Source: Pseudomonadota bacterium
GTDB taxonomy: Bacteria > Pseudomonadota > Gammaproteobacteria > Burkholderiales > Burkholderiaceae
Assembly: GCA_023441105.1 (NCBI GenBank)
Contig: JAEZQX010000570.1
Coordinates: 1-6,311 of the forward strand
Reading direction: 5' to 3'
Length of the DNA stretch: 6,311 nucleotides
The notes below the pieces were generated by a model, which saw only the letters and a list, made by a program, of their open reading frames with translations, did not search any database and was not told where the DNA came from. The position numbers and the translations under genes are program-made. Shown here one piece after another: positions 1 through 5,544 of this stretch (position 1 is the first letter of the stretch; each line of letters starts with the position of its first letter).

Positions 1-19
1 ACGAAAAGCTCGTGCCGGC

Positions 20-50
20 GTAGGAGCGGTGCAAGCGCGGCCGCGCACCG
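20..50 (+). repeat. REP-like palindrome with GTAG head
   Basis: The tetranucleotide GTAG followed by GAGCGGTGC opens a palindrome whose arms CGGTGC (27-32) and GCACCG (45-50) pair perfectly over six bases. A smaller GC palindrome lies inside the loop. Its head, GTAGGAGCG, is identical to that of the palindrome at 6045-6068. This is the layout of REP elements mobilised by RAYT transposases in Stenotrophomonas and relatives. It lies downstream of the last minus-strand gene and could act as a transcript-end hairpin. No RAYT gene is visible in the window. Confidence 0.5.
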
Positions 51-115
51 GCGGCCCCGCAAGCTGCCGACGGCAACCGGCACCGGCCGCGCCTGTCCTG
101 CGTTGTGCGGAGAAC

Positions 116-562
116 TCACCGTGACGAAGCCGGCAGGTAGCGCAGCAGCTTTTCCGAATAGAGATCGGCATGGCCGGCGAGGTGATGGCGCAGGAGTGGC
201 GAGCGATCGAGCGCGCTGCGGATGAAGGTTTCCAGCGCCGGGTCGTTGTCCTTGCCGAAGCGGTCCTTGAGGACGGCGACGTATTCGAGGTAGTTGAGGA
301 ATACCTCCGCGATACTGGCCGCCCGGTCGTAGTCGGAACTGTCCGGAGCCATGACCTCCCCGGCGAAGAAGAACCGTCGCAGGTGGGGGTATTCGACCAG
401 GTGCGCCCGGAACGCGGCGGCCTGTTCGTAGGTGGCCGAATGCGCCGCGATCTGCGAGGAGTGCCTCAGGTCGCGCAGCTGGAAGTACAGCAGCGGAATG
501 CCGATGACGGCGATGACGAGCCCGCAGAGGGAAATCAGGAGCTGCGCGGTTTCGATGCTCAT
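116..562 (-). CDS. Membrane-anchored protein of unknown function
   Basis: I do not recognise a family for this 148-residue protein. Residues 6-27 form one hydrophobic segment (LLISLCGLVIAVIGIPLLYF) right at the N-terminus, followed by basic LRDLRHS, so the remaining 120 or so residues probably lie in the cytoplasm. They are predicted mostly helical, rich in Arg, Leu and aromatic residues, with no catalytic motif that I can see. The start ATG at 562 has GGAG about eight bases upstream, inside the end of the preceding gene's region. The stop is TGA at 118-116. Only 16 bases separate it from the upstream frameshifted secreted-protein gene, so the two are probably co-transcribed. The frame is intact and the codon use matches the neighbours. 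Confidence 0.75.
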   Translation of the reverse strand: MSIETAQLLISLCGLVIAVIGIPLLYFQLRDLRHSSQIAAHSATYEQAAAFRAHLVEYPHLRRFFFAGEVMAPDSSDYDRAASIAEVFLNYLEYVAVLKDRFGKDNDPALETFIRSALDRSPLLRHHLAGHADLYSEKLLRYLPASSR

Positions 563-578
563 TGCGGACTCCAGCGCT

Positions 579-1062
579 TCAGGGTTGCGATTCCCCCAGC
601 TCTTCGCGTATGCCGGTCACGCCATCGCCGCAATCGCCGACGAGCAGGGAGATCGGACTGTCGTAGCCCTTGAGAACGGAATGGCGGGTTGCAGCGATCC
701 GGACACCGTCGCCCTCGGCAGTGAAGGTCGCGTCCGAGTAGGTCGAGAAGTCACTCTCGCCTTGGCCAGGGCATCGCCGACCGGACGAGCGCCTTGTACG
801 GGATCGCGGGGATTTCGACCACGCGCTGCCGACCATCCGGGTAGGTCCGTACGTTGCGGATATGCGCCGTGTCGCAGTACAGATCCGCCACCGCGGGATC
901 GAAGGCGCGCTCGAGGGCCTGGTACCGGGTGAAGATAGCCTCCCCTTGTGACCGTTCCAACGCCAGGGCGGGCGTCGTGGCGAAAACGCTGGCAAGGACG
1001 AGCACCTGCCACCTCACACAGCCGGCCAGCCGATCGCGTGTGGCCCACGGCGACCTGCTCAT
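579..1062 (-). pseudogene. Secreted hypothetical protein, reading frame broken
   Basis: The start ATG at 1062 overlaps the TGA of the VOC gene as ATGA, giving translational coupling. Residues 1-35 look like a signal peptide: basic MSRSPWATRDR, a hydrophobic stretch VLVLASVFATT, then a likely cleavage after ALA. The mature part reads well (QALERAFDPAVADLYCDTAH, then RTYPDGRQRV) as far as ALVRSAMP, after which the frame runs into a TGA at 753-751. The protein clearly continues in another frame (ESDFSTYSDATFTAEGDGVR to GESQP) and ends at 579. The span is 484 bases, one more than a multiple of three. Adding two single bases between 750 and 771 gives a continuous protein of about 161 residues with LAKAR at the join. 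It is either a pseudogene or an intact gene misread in sequencing. The function of the family is unknown to me. Confidence 0.65.
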
Positions 1063-1481
1063 TCGCCGCTCCCGCCGACGGCGGCCTTGTTCTTCGGATC
1101 CCAGCGCATCGGCTGCCACAGCTCGACCTTGTTGCCTTCCGGATCCATGATCCAGGCGAACCTGCCGTTCTCGTGCGACTCCGGGCCGCCGACGATCGCC
1201 ACGCCGGCAGCCTGCAGCTGCGCGAGCAGTCCGTCGAGATCGTCGACGCGGTAGTTGATCATGAAGGACGACGTGCTCGGGCTGAACCACTGGCTGTCGC
1301 GACCGGCGAGGTGCCACACGGTCAGTCCGCCGTCGTCTGCCTTGTCCTCCGGCCAGCGCAGGATGGCGCCGCCGAAATCCTCCAGTGGCATGCCGAGGTG
1401 CTGCCGGTACCAGTCCGCCAGCGCGGCGCTGTCGCCCTTGCACTTGAGGAACACACCGCCGATGCCTGTGACCCTTGCCAT
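1059..1481 (-). CDS. VOC (glyoxalase/bleomycin-resistance fold) family protein
   Basis: This 140-residue protein has the layout of a single-domain vicinal-oxygen-chelate protein. Two beta-alpha-beta-beta-beta halves can be traced: residues 5-60 (GIGGVFLKCKGD, ADWYRQHLGMPLEDFGGAIL) and 73-124 (FMINYRVDDLDGLLAQLQAAG, then FAWIMDPEGNKVELWQP). The D-P-E-G-N-K-V-E-L-W signature near residues 113-122 is typical of the family, and Glu120 is the usual metal-ligand position. The usual early metal-binding His is not seen at the VFLK position. The substrate cannot be told from sequence; glyoxalase, dioxygenase and resistance proteins share the fold. The start ATG at 1481 is chosen because AGGGAGA lies just upstream and the fold begins there; a longer open frame upstream overlaps the next gene. 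Its stop overlaps the start of the secreted-protein gene. Confidence 0.85.
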   Translation of the reverse strand: MARVTGIGGVFLKCKGDSAALADWYRQHLGMPLEDFGGAILRWPEDKADDGGLTVWHLAGRDSQWFSPSTSSFMINYRVDDLDGLLAQLQAAGVAIVGGPESHENGRFAWIMDPEGNKVELWQPMRWDPKNKAAVGGSGE

Positions 1482-1515
1482 GGGATTCTCCCTGCTGCCT
1501 GTCGAGTGCTCGGGG

Positions 1516-1530
1516 CCGCGCGGTGCGCGG
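1516..1530. repeat. GC-rich hairpin in spacer
   Basis: CCGCGC and GCGCGG pair perfectly around a three-base loop, directly after the stop of the NTF2-like gene and before the VOC gene. No T tract follows on either strand, so it is not a classical intrinsic terminator. It may slow RNA decay or polymerase between the two genes. Confidence 0.4.
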
Positions 1531-1536
1531 GGCGTT

Positions 1537-1920
1537 TCAATCGCGGTTGCTGCTGGCCGAAGGATCGCCCGGCGCCTGCTGATGCAGGGCCAGCAGCCAG
1601 CGGCCGCCATCGCGCACGTAGGTGGAACTGCATTGGGCAACATAGGATGTCCCGGCCTCGCCGCGGTCGGCTTCGGCAACGTACGCCAGCACGGCGGTGC
1701 CCTCGCCAGGCTGGGCGTGGAACTGCCGGCGGAACGCCACCTTGCGCCAGCGCGGCGCGGAACGGATGGCATCGATGGTCGCCTTGCGGTCGAGCACGCC
1801 GGCAGGCGATGGCAGCACCATCAGCGCCTGCGCCGCCAACGCCTCTTCGTAGAAGCCGGCGGAACCCAGCCAGAACCGTTCCTCCAGCCGCCAGAGCTCG
1901 CCAAACAGCACGTCACTCAT
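1537..1920 (-). CDS. NTF2-like (DUF4440/SnoaL-type) protein
   Basis: This 127-residue protein matches the DUF4440-type cone-shaped NTF2-like fold. An N-terminal helix (LWRLEERFWLGSAGFYEEAL) is followed by ALMVLPSPAGVLDRKATIDA, the usual hydrophobic loop plus helix, and by beta strands FRRQFHAQ, TAVLAYVAEA, TSYVAQCSSTYVRDGGRW and LLALHQQAP. The ending -W-L-L-A-L-H-Q-Q-A-P is typical of the family. Members bind or convert small molecules, or are accessory domains; no specific substrate can be assigned. The start at 1920 is chosen over an ATG at 1989 because GGAGGA sits seven bases upstream and residues encoded further upstream do not resemble the family. The upstream spacer to the HIT gene is 126 bases and may hold a promoter of its own. 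Confidence 0.8.
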   Translation of the reverse strand: MSDVLFGELWRLEERFWLGSAGFYEEALAAQALMVLPSPAGVLDRKATIDAIRSAPRWRKVAFRRQFHAQPGEGTAVLAYVAEADRGEAGTSYVAQCSSTYVRDGGRWLLALHQQAPGDPSASSNRD

Positions 1921-1927
1921 GCGGACA

Positions 1928-1933
1928 TCCTCC
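1928..1933 (-). promoter_or_regulatory. Shine-Dalgarno site deciding the NTF2-like start
   Basis: The minus strand reads GGAGGA here, seven bases before the ATG at 1920. This supports that start over the longer open frame beginning at 1989. Confidence 0.7.
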
Positions 1934-2040
1934 AGCAATGGCTGGCCGTAGTGTAGAGCCGGTTGGCTTGCGCAACGCGCGTCCGACACAGCCGATCGCG
2001 CCGTAACAGGCCTTCCAACCTGCCGCGGCGCACGCGACCG

Positions 2041-2057
2041 TGCCGGCTACGCCGGCA
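2041..2057. repeat. Hairpin at the end of the HIT gene
   Basis: TGCCGGC and GCCGGCA pair over seven bases around TAC. On the minus strand the stop codon TAG of the HIT gene lies at the edge of the loop. No T tract follows, so it is a weak terminator candidate or an mRNA 3' stabiliser. Confidence 0.45.
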
Positions 2058-2511
2058 GGCTGGAGCGGATCCGCCGCGCGGTCGCGGCGAGTTGCCCTGC
2101 CGATGCCTGCACGCGCGCGCGACGCTGCGCATCACCGCGCGGATCATGCGGGGTACCCCGCGCGCGCCCGGCGCCATCGAACGTGGCAAGTTGCGGCGGG
2201 CCGATGCCCCAGTCGCTGTCCTGCTGGCGCGGCACCACGTGGAAGTGGAAATGCGGCGTTTCCTGCCCGCTGTACACCCCGTTGTTCTGGAGCGTGAGGA
2301 TCCCGAGCGGTCGGAACGCCTCCGCCAGCGCCAGCGCGACCCGCCGGGCGGAGGTCATCACCGCCGCGCACTCCGGGTCCGTGAGATCGAGCAGCGTCGC
2401 GACGTGCCGGCGCGTGATGACGCAGCACTGGCCCACTTCGAACTGCCACGGATTGATCACCGTCGACGTGTGCTCGCCTTCCTCGATGATCGCCCACCAC
2501 CGGCCAGGCAA
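2047..2511 (-). CDS. HIT-family protein (nucleotide hydrolase/transferase)
   Basis: The signature H-F-H-F-H-V-V-P at residues 87-94 is the histidine-triad active site; its central His forms the covalent nucleotidyl intermediate in this family. QNNGVYSGQETP just before it is the usual substrate loop, and EVGQCCVITRRHVATLLDL (25-43) supplies the beta strand and helix of the fold. HIT proteins hydrolyse AMP-linked or dinucleoside polyphosphate substrates in the cytoplasm; the exact substrate is unknown here. The in-frame part begins at a TTG (2511) with no Shine-Dalgarno sequence. A better start is ATG at 2561 with GGAG four bases upstream, in another frame (MDAAACAV). Adding one base near 2535-2541 joins it to RNAPIHRALPGRWW and gives about 171 residues. 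So the true gene is probably 2047-2561 with a one-base deletion or sequencing error. Confidence 0.85.
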   Translation of the reverse strand: MPGRWWAIIEEGEHTSTVINPWQFEVGQCCVITRRHVATLLDLTDPECAAVMTSARRVALALAEAFRPLGILTLQNNGVYSGQETPHFHFHVVPRQQDSDWGIGPPQLATFDGAGRARGTPHDPRGDAQRRARVQASAGQLAATARRIRSSLPA

Positions 2512-2619
2512 CGCGCGATGGATCGGCGCATTCCGGTCACTGCGCAGGCGGCCGCGTCCATGGGGCTCCGGCGCTGGACGAGGCGGCGAGCGTCCGGAGG
2601 GAGCACCGGGGGCTGTGCG

Positions 2620-2631
2620 GTCTCGCGAGAC
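2620..2631. repeat. Perfect 12-base palindrome after the DUF305 gene
   Basis: GTCTCGCGAGAC is a perfect palindrome directly abutting the TAA stop (2634-2632) of the DUF305 gene and upstream of the HIT gene. It could be a protein-binding site or a short stem. Nothing else in the window matches it. Confidence 0.45.
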
Positions 2632-3111
2632 TTATCGGTCGTCACTGCTGCGCGGCGCAGGGGGATTTTCCTCGAGATCATGGATCAGCCCTTCCATTTC
2701 CCCGATCTCCTTCTTCTGCGTCGCGATGATCCCGTCTGCGAGCTTGCGTACGCGGGGATCGGAAATCCTGGCGCGCTCGCTGGTGAGGATGGCGATGGAA
2801 TGGTGCGGGATCATCGCTTTCATCCAGGCGACATCGCCCACCGTCGCCTGGCTGCGGACCAGCCACAGACCGAGGCCCATCAGTGCCACGCCGGCGGCGA
2901 TGATCAGGGAATTCGCGCGCGTGTCCTCCAGCATGTGGCGCATGAAGAACAGCATGACCAGCGACATGGCCCCGGCCATGATCAACGTCATGAACACGCG
3001 GGTCCAGCTGAACCACACGTGCCCGAGCTCGTAGGTATTGAGGTACATCAGGCAGAACATCAGCACCGCCGATGTGCCGATCATGAGCAGGAAGTTCCTG
3101 TACGGATGCAT
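2632..3111 (-). CDS. Three-helix membrane protein with DUF305-type C-terminal domain
   Basis: This 159-residue protein has three hydrophobic segments, about residues 7-25 (LLMIGTSAVLMFCLMYL), 38-58 (RVFMTLIMAGAMSLVMLFFM) and 68-86 (SLIIAAGVALMGLGLWLV). A helical tail from residue 93 follows: DVAWMKAMIPHHSIAILTSE, then DPRVRKLADGIIATQKKEI. The M-I-P-H-H-S-I-A pattern and the following amphipathic helix with D-P-x-V-R-x-L-A are the core of the DUF305 (ferritin-like helical) family. Stand-alone DUF305 proteins are usually periplasmic and often sit near copper or metal genes. With three spans the tail would be periplasmic if the N-terminus is inside. The start ATG at 3111 has GAGGAGA five bases upstream. 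A role in metal or redox stress is plausible but not shown by the neighbours. Confidence 0.85.
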   Translation of the reverse strand: MHPYRNFLLMIGTSAVLMFCLMYLNTYELGHVWFSWTRVFMTLIMAGAMSLVMLFFMRHMLEDTRANSLIIAAGVALMGLGLWLVRSQATVGDVAWMKAMIPHHSIAILTSERARISDPRVRKLADGIIATQKKEIGEMEGLIHDLEENPPAPRSSDDR

Positions 3112-3149
3112 CGACTCTCCTCGCGATGTCTGTCACCTGGGACAAGCAG

Positions 3150-3164
3150 CGCCGCGATGCGGCG
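3150..3164. repeat. GC-rich hairpin between cupin and DUF305 genes
   Basis: CGCCGC and GCGGCG pair perfectly around a three-base loop, 24 bases past the cupin stop in the direction of transcription. There is no T tract. Shape and size match the hairpins at 1516-1530 and 5465-5479. Confidence 0.4.
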
Positions 3165-3188
3165 TCGGGTTCGGGCGGATCGTCAGGC

Positions 3189-3488
3189 CTACCGGTCGAT
3201 GATGACCAGCGTGCCGTGGCTTCCTTCCGCGACCGAGTGCGGTACGCCAGCCGGGACGAGGTAGACCTCGCCCGTGCAGACGTGGATGACCGTGCCCCCA
3301 AGCTGCAGGTTCATCTGCCCGTCAAGCACAAGCAAAGCCTCGTCGAAGGCATGCGATTCGTCGGGATACGCCTGGCCATCCATTCGCACCACCTTGAGGT
3401 TGACGCCTGCAGGCTGGCCGACCACCTGCGACCGCCAGGCGTCAGGGAGCGACGATGCCAGGGCAACCAGGTTCGTGTGCGCGGTCAT
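3189..3488 (-). CDS. Small single-domain cupin
   Basis: This 99-residue protein carries both cupin motifs. The first is around residues 44-58 (ESHAFDEALLVLDGQMN), where His47 and Glu50 are possible metal ligands. The second is around 76-86 (YLVPAGVPHSV), where His84 is the usual ligand. Between them is an insert of normal length (LQLGGTVIHVCTGEV). Small cupins of this kind bind a metal and a small ligand; functions range from isomerase to dioxygenase to storage, and none can be chosen here. The start ATG at 3488 has a perfect GGAGGT five bases upstream; the longer open frame upstream has no family features. The gene stands alone with 139 bases before it and 77 after it. Confidence 0.85.
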   Translation of the reverse strand: MTAHTNLVALASSLPDAWRSQVVGQPAGVNLKVVRMDGQAYPDESHAFDEALLVLDGQMNLQLGGTVIHVCTGEVYLVPAGVPHSVAEGSHGTLVIIDR

Positions 3489-3511
3489 CGGGGACCTCCG
3501 TTGTGGGGCTT

Positions 3512-3538
3512 TGCACGGCGTAGCCTGCAAGCCGCAAT
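3512..3538. repeat. Imperfect nested inverted repeat upstream of cupin
   Basis: Three nested arm pairs (GGCT and AGCC-type outer arms, TTGCA with TGCAA, and GGC with GCC) fold this stretch into a long bulged hairpin. Two further GC hairpins lie in the same 139-base spacer: GCGCC with GGCGC around 3540-3555, and GGGCGC with GCGCCC around 3572-3590. The cluster sits between the end of the upstream gene and the cupin's ribosome binding site and may end or attenuate the upstream transcript. I looked here for integron attC cores and did not find them. Confidence 0.35.
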
Positions 3539-3627
3539 GCGCCGCGAGGCGCAGGGATAGCCATCGGCGCCGGGCGCTGCCGCGCCCCCTGGTGTCCCGG
3601 TCGACCGCCAGTCGGGTCTCGATTGCC

Positions 3628-4014
3628 TCACTGCTTGATCCCGCTCCAGCGGTCCCGGCCTGCCCAGAACGGGCATCGTGGGCAGGGCTCCCCTTCCGGA
3701 TAGTCGATGCCTTCTTCATGGGGACACCCGACGATTCGGTCGATGCCCACCACCGACCTGGCTCCATGTTGTCCGATGAACCCGAGCACGGCTTCGGTCA
3801 CCGCCCCGTCGAACCGAACGTCCGCCGCGTCGGAAGTCCAGCGTTCGAGCGCGACGACCTCCGCGCCTTCAGCCGGGATGATCCCCACCGACACCTTCGA
3901 GGCGCGCCGATCGTCTGGCCCGTAGTACGCGACGGTCGCGACCGGGTAGCCACGAAAGCTCTTCTGGCGCTTCTTCGCCAGCCTGTCGCGATACCACTGC
4001 GCCTTGAACGTCAT
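3628..4014 (-). CDS. Conserved hypothetical protein with Cys-rich tail
   Basis: I cannot name this family, but the 128-residue sequence has the look of a conserved protein. The basic N-terminus (FKAQWYRDRLAKKRQKSF) is followed by strands RGYPVATVAYYGPDDR and KVSVGIIP, then ALERWTSDAADVRFDG and a helix EAVLGFIGQHG. The C-terminus has Cys97-Pro-His99, then Cys111 and Cys114 in P-C-P-R-C-P-F-W. These four residues are a plausible zinc or iron site; CPHEEGIDYPEGE between them is acidic. No catalytic motif can be assigned. The start ATG at 4014 has only a weak AGGGG upstream. It is 66 bases after the OsmC gene and 139 before the cupin. Confidence 0.75.
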   Translation of the reverse strand: MTFKAQWYRDRLAKKRQKSFRGYPVATVAYYGPDDRRASKVSVGIIPAEGAEVVALERWTSDAADVRFDGAVTEAVLGFIGQHGARSVVGIDRIVGCPHEEGIDYPEGEPCPRCPFWAGRDRWSGIKQ

Positions 4015-4080
4015 GATGCCCCTGCGAACTCGAACGCCCAGTCAAGTCGCGTGGGACACGGCGTCGGCCTGGACGAAGGT

Positions 4081-4497
4081 TTACGCCGCGGGTTCATGCC
4101 ACGCGGTCCGCTGGACGGGGCAACCGGATCGGAGCGTGTTGTGGATCTCCGCCAACCGGTCGGTTTCCGCCAGAAGGAATTCTATCTTCCCGGGAGCGGC
4201 GGGCGAATCCACCTTGACGGCGTAGACGACCGACTCCGCGGCCGAGCCAACGCCGTTGAACCGTGCGCTGGCCACGACCTCACAGCCGTGGATCGCGATG
4301 CCAAGCCGGGCCGCCTCGCGGTAGAGGTCGTTGCAATAGCACGTGGCCAGTGCCGCCATCAGGAGCTCGCCCCCGTTGACGGCGCTCCCCCCGCCGGTCG
4401 CCCTGGCGTGCACGGCGAGCCGCTGCTGCGTGCCTTCCGTGGCAAGCACGACCTCGTGATCATGCGAAAAATTGCGGACGCGGGCCGAAACCTGCAT
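4081..4497 (-). CDS. OsmC-family peroxidase-like protein
   Basis: This 138-residue protein has the OsmC/Ohr layout. A first cysteine region, GGELLMAALATCYCNDLYRE, places Cys53 and Cys55 at the start of the central helix with the family's Glu at 44. A second region near the C-terminus, RSGCPVQRT, holds Cys126. In characterised members the first and last of these cysteines reduce organic hydroperoxides; the doublet CYC means either could be the reactive one. The mid part (CEVVASARFNGVG, VYAVKVDS) gives the beta sheet. Members work in the cytoplasm as dimers. It is closer to the general OsmC-like group than to Ohr, and substrate is unknown. The ATG at 4497 has AGGAGGA upstream; a longer open frame further upstream is not needed. 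No regulator gene (such as ohrR) is adjacent. Confidence 0.88.
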   Translation of the reverse strand: MQVSARVRNFSHDHEVVLATEGTQQRLAVHARATGGGSAVNGGELLMAALATCYCNDLYREAARLGIAIHGCEVVASARFNGVGSAAESVVYAVKVDSPAAPGKIEFLLAETDRLAEIHNTLRSGCPVQRTAWHEPAA

Positions 4498-4556
4498 GGG
4501 CGAATTTCCTCCTGGAGCCACCTGAAGCCGGACCCTCGTCAGGCTTGGACGGCGTG

Positions 4557-4892
4557 TCAGGTCCGCAACCCGCTGACCTGCTCGTACCACGTCCGGTAGG
4601 GCGTATTCTTGACCAGGTGACGATTGAAGTCCCGGGCGCCATCCTGCCACCAGACCGGTCCGCGCTCGCCGAGGCCCACCTTCGCCGCCTGGACGGCCTG
4701 CCGCGCCTTGGACAGCCGCCCGGCATCCTTCGCCGCTCTTGCCGCCTTGACCTCACGACGCGCTGACATGAGTGCCTGCACGAGCAGGTCGCGCTGCCCA
4801 GTCGCAAGGCGGGGGTTGGCGGCGCGCCAGAGGCGGCCACGAACCACGATGTAGCGTCCGTCGGGGGTCAGCAGTCGTTCCACGCGGTTCAA
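4557..4892 (-). CDS. Conserved basic hypothetical protein
   Basis: This 111-residue protein resembles a conserved hypothetical family that I know only by its pattern. The N-terminal block RYIVVRGRLWRAANP is followed by a Lys/Arg/Ala-rich helix (residues 36-70, LVQALMSARREVKAARAAKD and on) and by a conserved tail, KVGLGERGPVWWQDGARDFN then RHLVKNTPYRTWY. The basic, helical middle suggests nucleic-acid or protein contact, but function is unknown. The start is uncertain: TTG at 4892 and GTG at 4883 are both possible, neither has a clear Shine-Dalgarno sequence, and no ATG is in frame upstream. It lies 59 bases before OsmC and 144 bases after DUF1801, in a spacer full of inverted repeats. Confidence 0.75.
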   Translation of the reverse strand: MNRVERLLTPDGRYIVVRGRLWRAANPRLATGQRDLLVQALMSARREVKAARAAKDAGRLSKARQAVQAAKVGLGERGPVWWQDGARDFNRHLVKNTPYRTWYEQVSGLRT

Positions 4893-4951
4893 CGCCCGCG
4901 GGGACAGGGGTGTGGACGGGCCAGTCCCGGACGCGACGGCGACGACGTGCA

Positions 4952-4985
4952 GGCGTCGGCGTCCAATGCGTCTGATTCCGACGCC
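4952..4985. repeat. Eight-base inverted repeat in the 5037-4893 spacer
   Basis: GGCGTCGG (4952-4959) and CCGACGCC (4978-4985) are perfect complements with 18 bases between. A second pair, ACGCCT (4981-4986) with AGGCGT (5000-5005), shares bases with the right arm, so the two hairpins cannot form together. A third small hairpin, TGGCG with CGCCA, is at 5014-5025. The spacer lies upstream of a gene with an unclear start and could be a leader. Confidence 0.4.
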
Positions 4986-5036
4986 TGACGCTCGAGTCGA
5001 GGCGTGCCGCCAACTGGCGTCCGCCAGGACGCACCG

Positions 5037-5447
5037 TCAGCGCGCTGTCCGCGCAGGGACATGTTGTACCCACTGGCGGAGAATCGCCTTGAGCGCGTCC
5101 GCGCGCCTGCCGACGTCCCCGGGAAGCAGGAAGTCGACGCATGCCCTGTCCGGGCCAAGCCACCGGAGCAAACCCTCGGGATCCTGGATGGCACCGGGAT
5201 GCAGCGCAGCCTTCCTTGCCCCCAGGTGCAGGATGAGTTGGAGTGGCACCTTGCCATTGAGGCGCATGGTCGCGAAGTGCTCGCCGGTATGGAAGCTGGG
5301 GGAATTCCACTTCACTTCCTCGCCGATGCCATCCGAGGCCGAAAGCACGACGCCACGAAGTTCTTCGATGTCCATCCGCAGCGGATGCTCGAGGCCGGCC
5401 AGCAACTCATCGACAGTCTGCGTGGATTTGACCTTGCGGGTGCCCAA
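5037..5447 (-). CDS. DUF1801 (YdhG-like) domain protein
   Basis: This 136-residue protein matches the DUF1801 family. The pattern begins with TVDELLAGLEHPLRMDIEEL, continues through SASDGIGEEVKWNSPSFH and HFATMRLNGKVPLQLILHLG, and ends with the helical WLGPDRACVDFLL region and a short basic tail. The family shares a compact alpha/beta fold with YdhG/YdeI-type proteins; its biochemical role is not established. The start is TTG at 5447: AGGAGG lies five bases upstream and the protein then begins right before the first conserved helix, while the open frame further upstream has no family features. The gene is 97 bases downstream of the channel-like gene, with a hairpin in between. Confidence 0.85.
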   Translation of the reverse strand: MGTRKVKSTQTVDELLAGLEHPLRMDIEELRGVVLSASDGIGEEVKWNSPSFHTGEHFATMRLNGKVPLQLILHLGARKAALHPGAIQDPEGLLRWLGPDRACVDFLLPGDVGRRADALKAILRQWVQHVPARTAR

Positions 5448-5452
5448 AGTTT

Positions 5453-5458
5453 CCTCCT
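5453..5458 (-). promoter_or_regulatory. Shine-Dalgarno site for the TTG-started DUF1801 gene
   Basis: The minus strand reads AGGAGG five bases before TTG at 5447. The strong match and ideal spacing are the main reason for choosing a TTG start. Confidence 0.7.
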
Positions 5459-5464
5459 GCCCGC

Positions 5465-5479
5465 TGACGCCTTGCGTCA
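5465..5479. repeat. Hairpin between channel-like gene and DUF1801
   Basis: TGACGC and GCGTCA pair perfectly around CTT. It lies 66 bases past the stop of the channel-like gene. No T tract is present. Confidence 0.4.
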
Positions 5480-5544
5480 AGCCGCGCAGTGAACCGGCGT
5501 CGGCGTGGACTGTCAGGGGCCGCTCCACTGGATAGCGAAACCGC

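Noticed and set aside
948..2006. Long plus-strand open frame (352 codons)
   Set aside because: It lies antisense across the secreted, VOC and NTF2-like genes, is made of Arg/Pro/Ala-rich low-information sequence and has no domain. Long antisense frames are common in GC-rich DNA.
1921..2046. Mirror-like pair GGTTGG/CCAACC as a mobile-element end
   Set aside because: The arms are only six bases, about 56 bases apart, with no target duplication or transposase nearby.
1963..3264. Long plus-strand open frame (433 codons)
   Set aside because: It is antisense to the HIT and DUF305 genes, which have clear family motifs; its own sequence is Arg/His-rich without motifs.
3489..3627. Integron attC site between small genes
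   Set aside because: The spacer folds and has a suitable length, but neither GTTRRRY nor RYYYAAC cores are present here or in the other spacers.
3274..4599. Long plus-strand open frame (441 codons)
   Set aside because: It mirrors the cupin, Cys-tail and OsmC genes on the other strand; the minus-strand proteins carry the recognisable motifs and ribosome sites.
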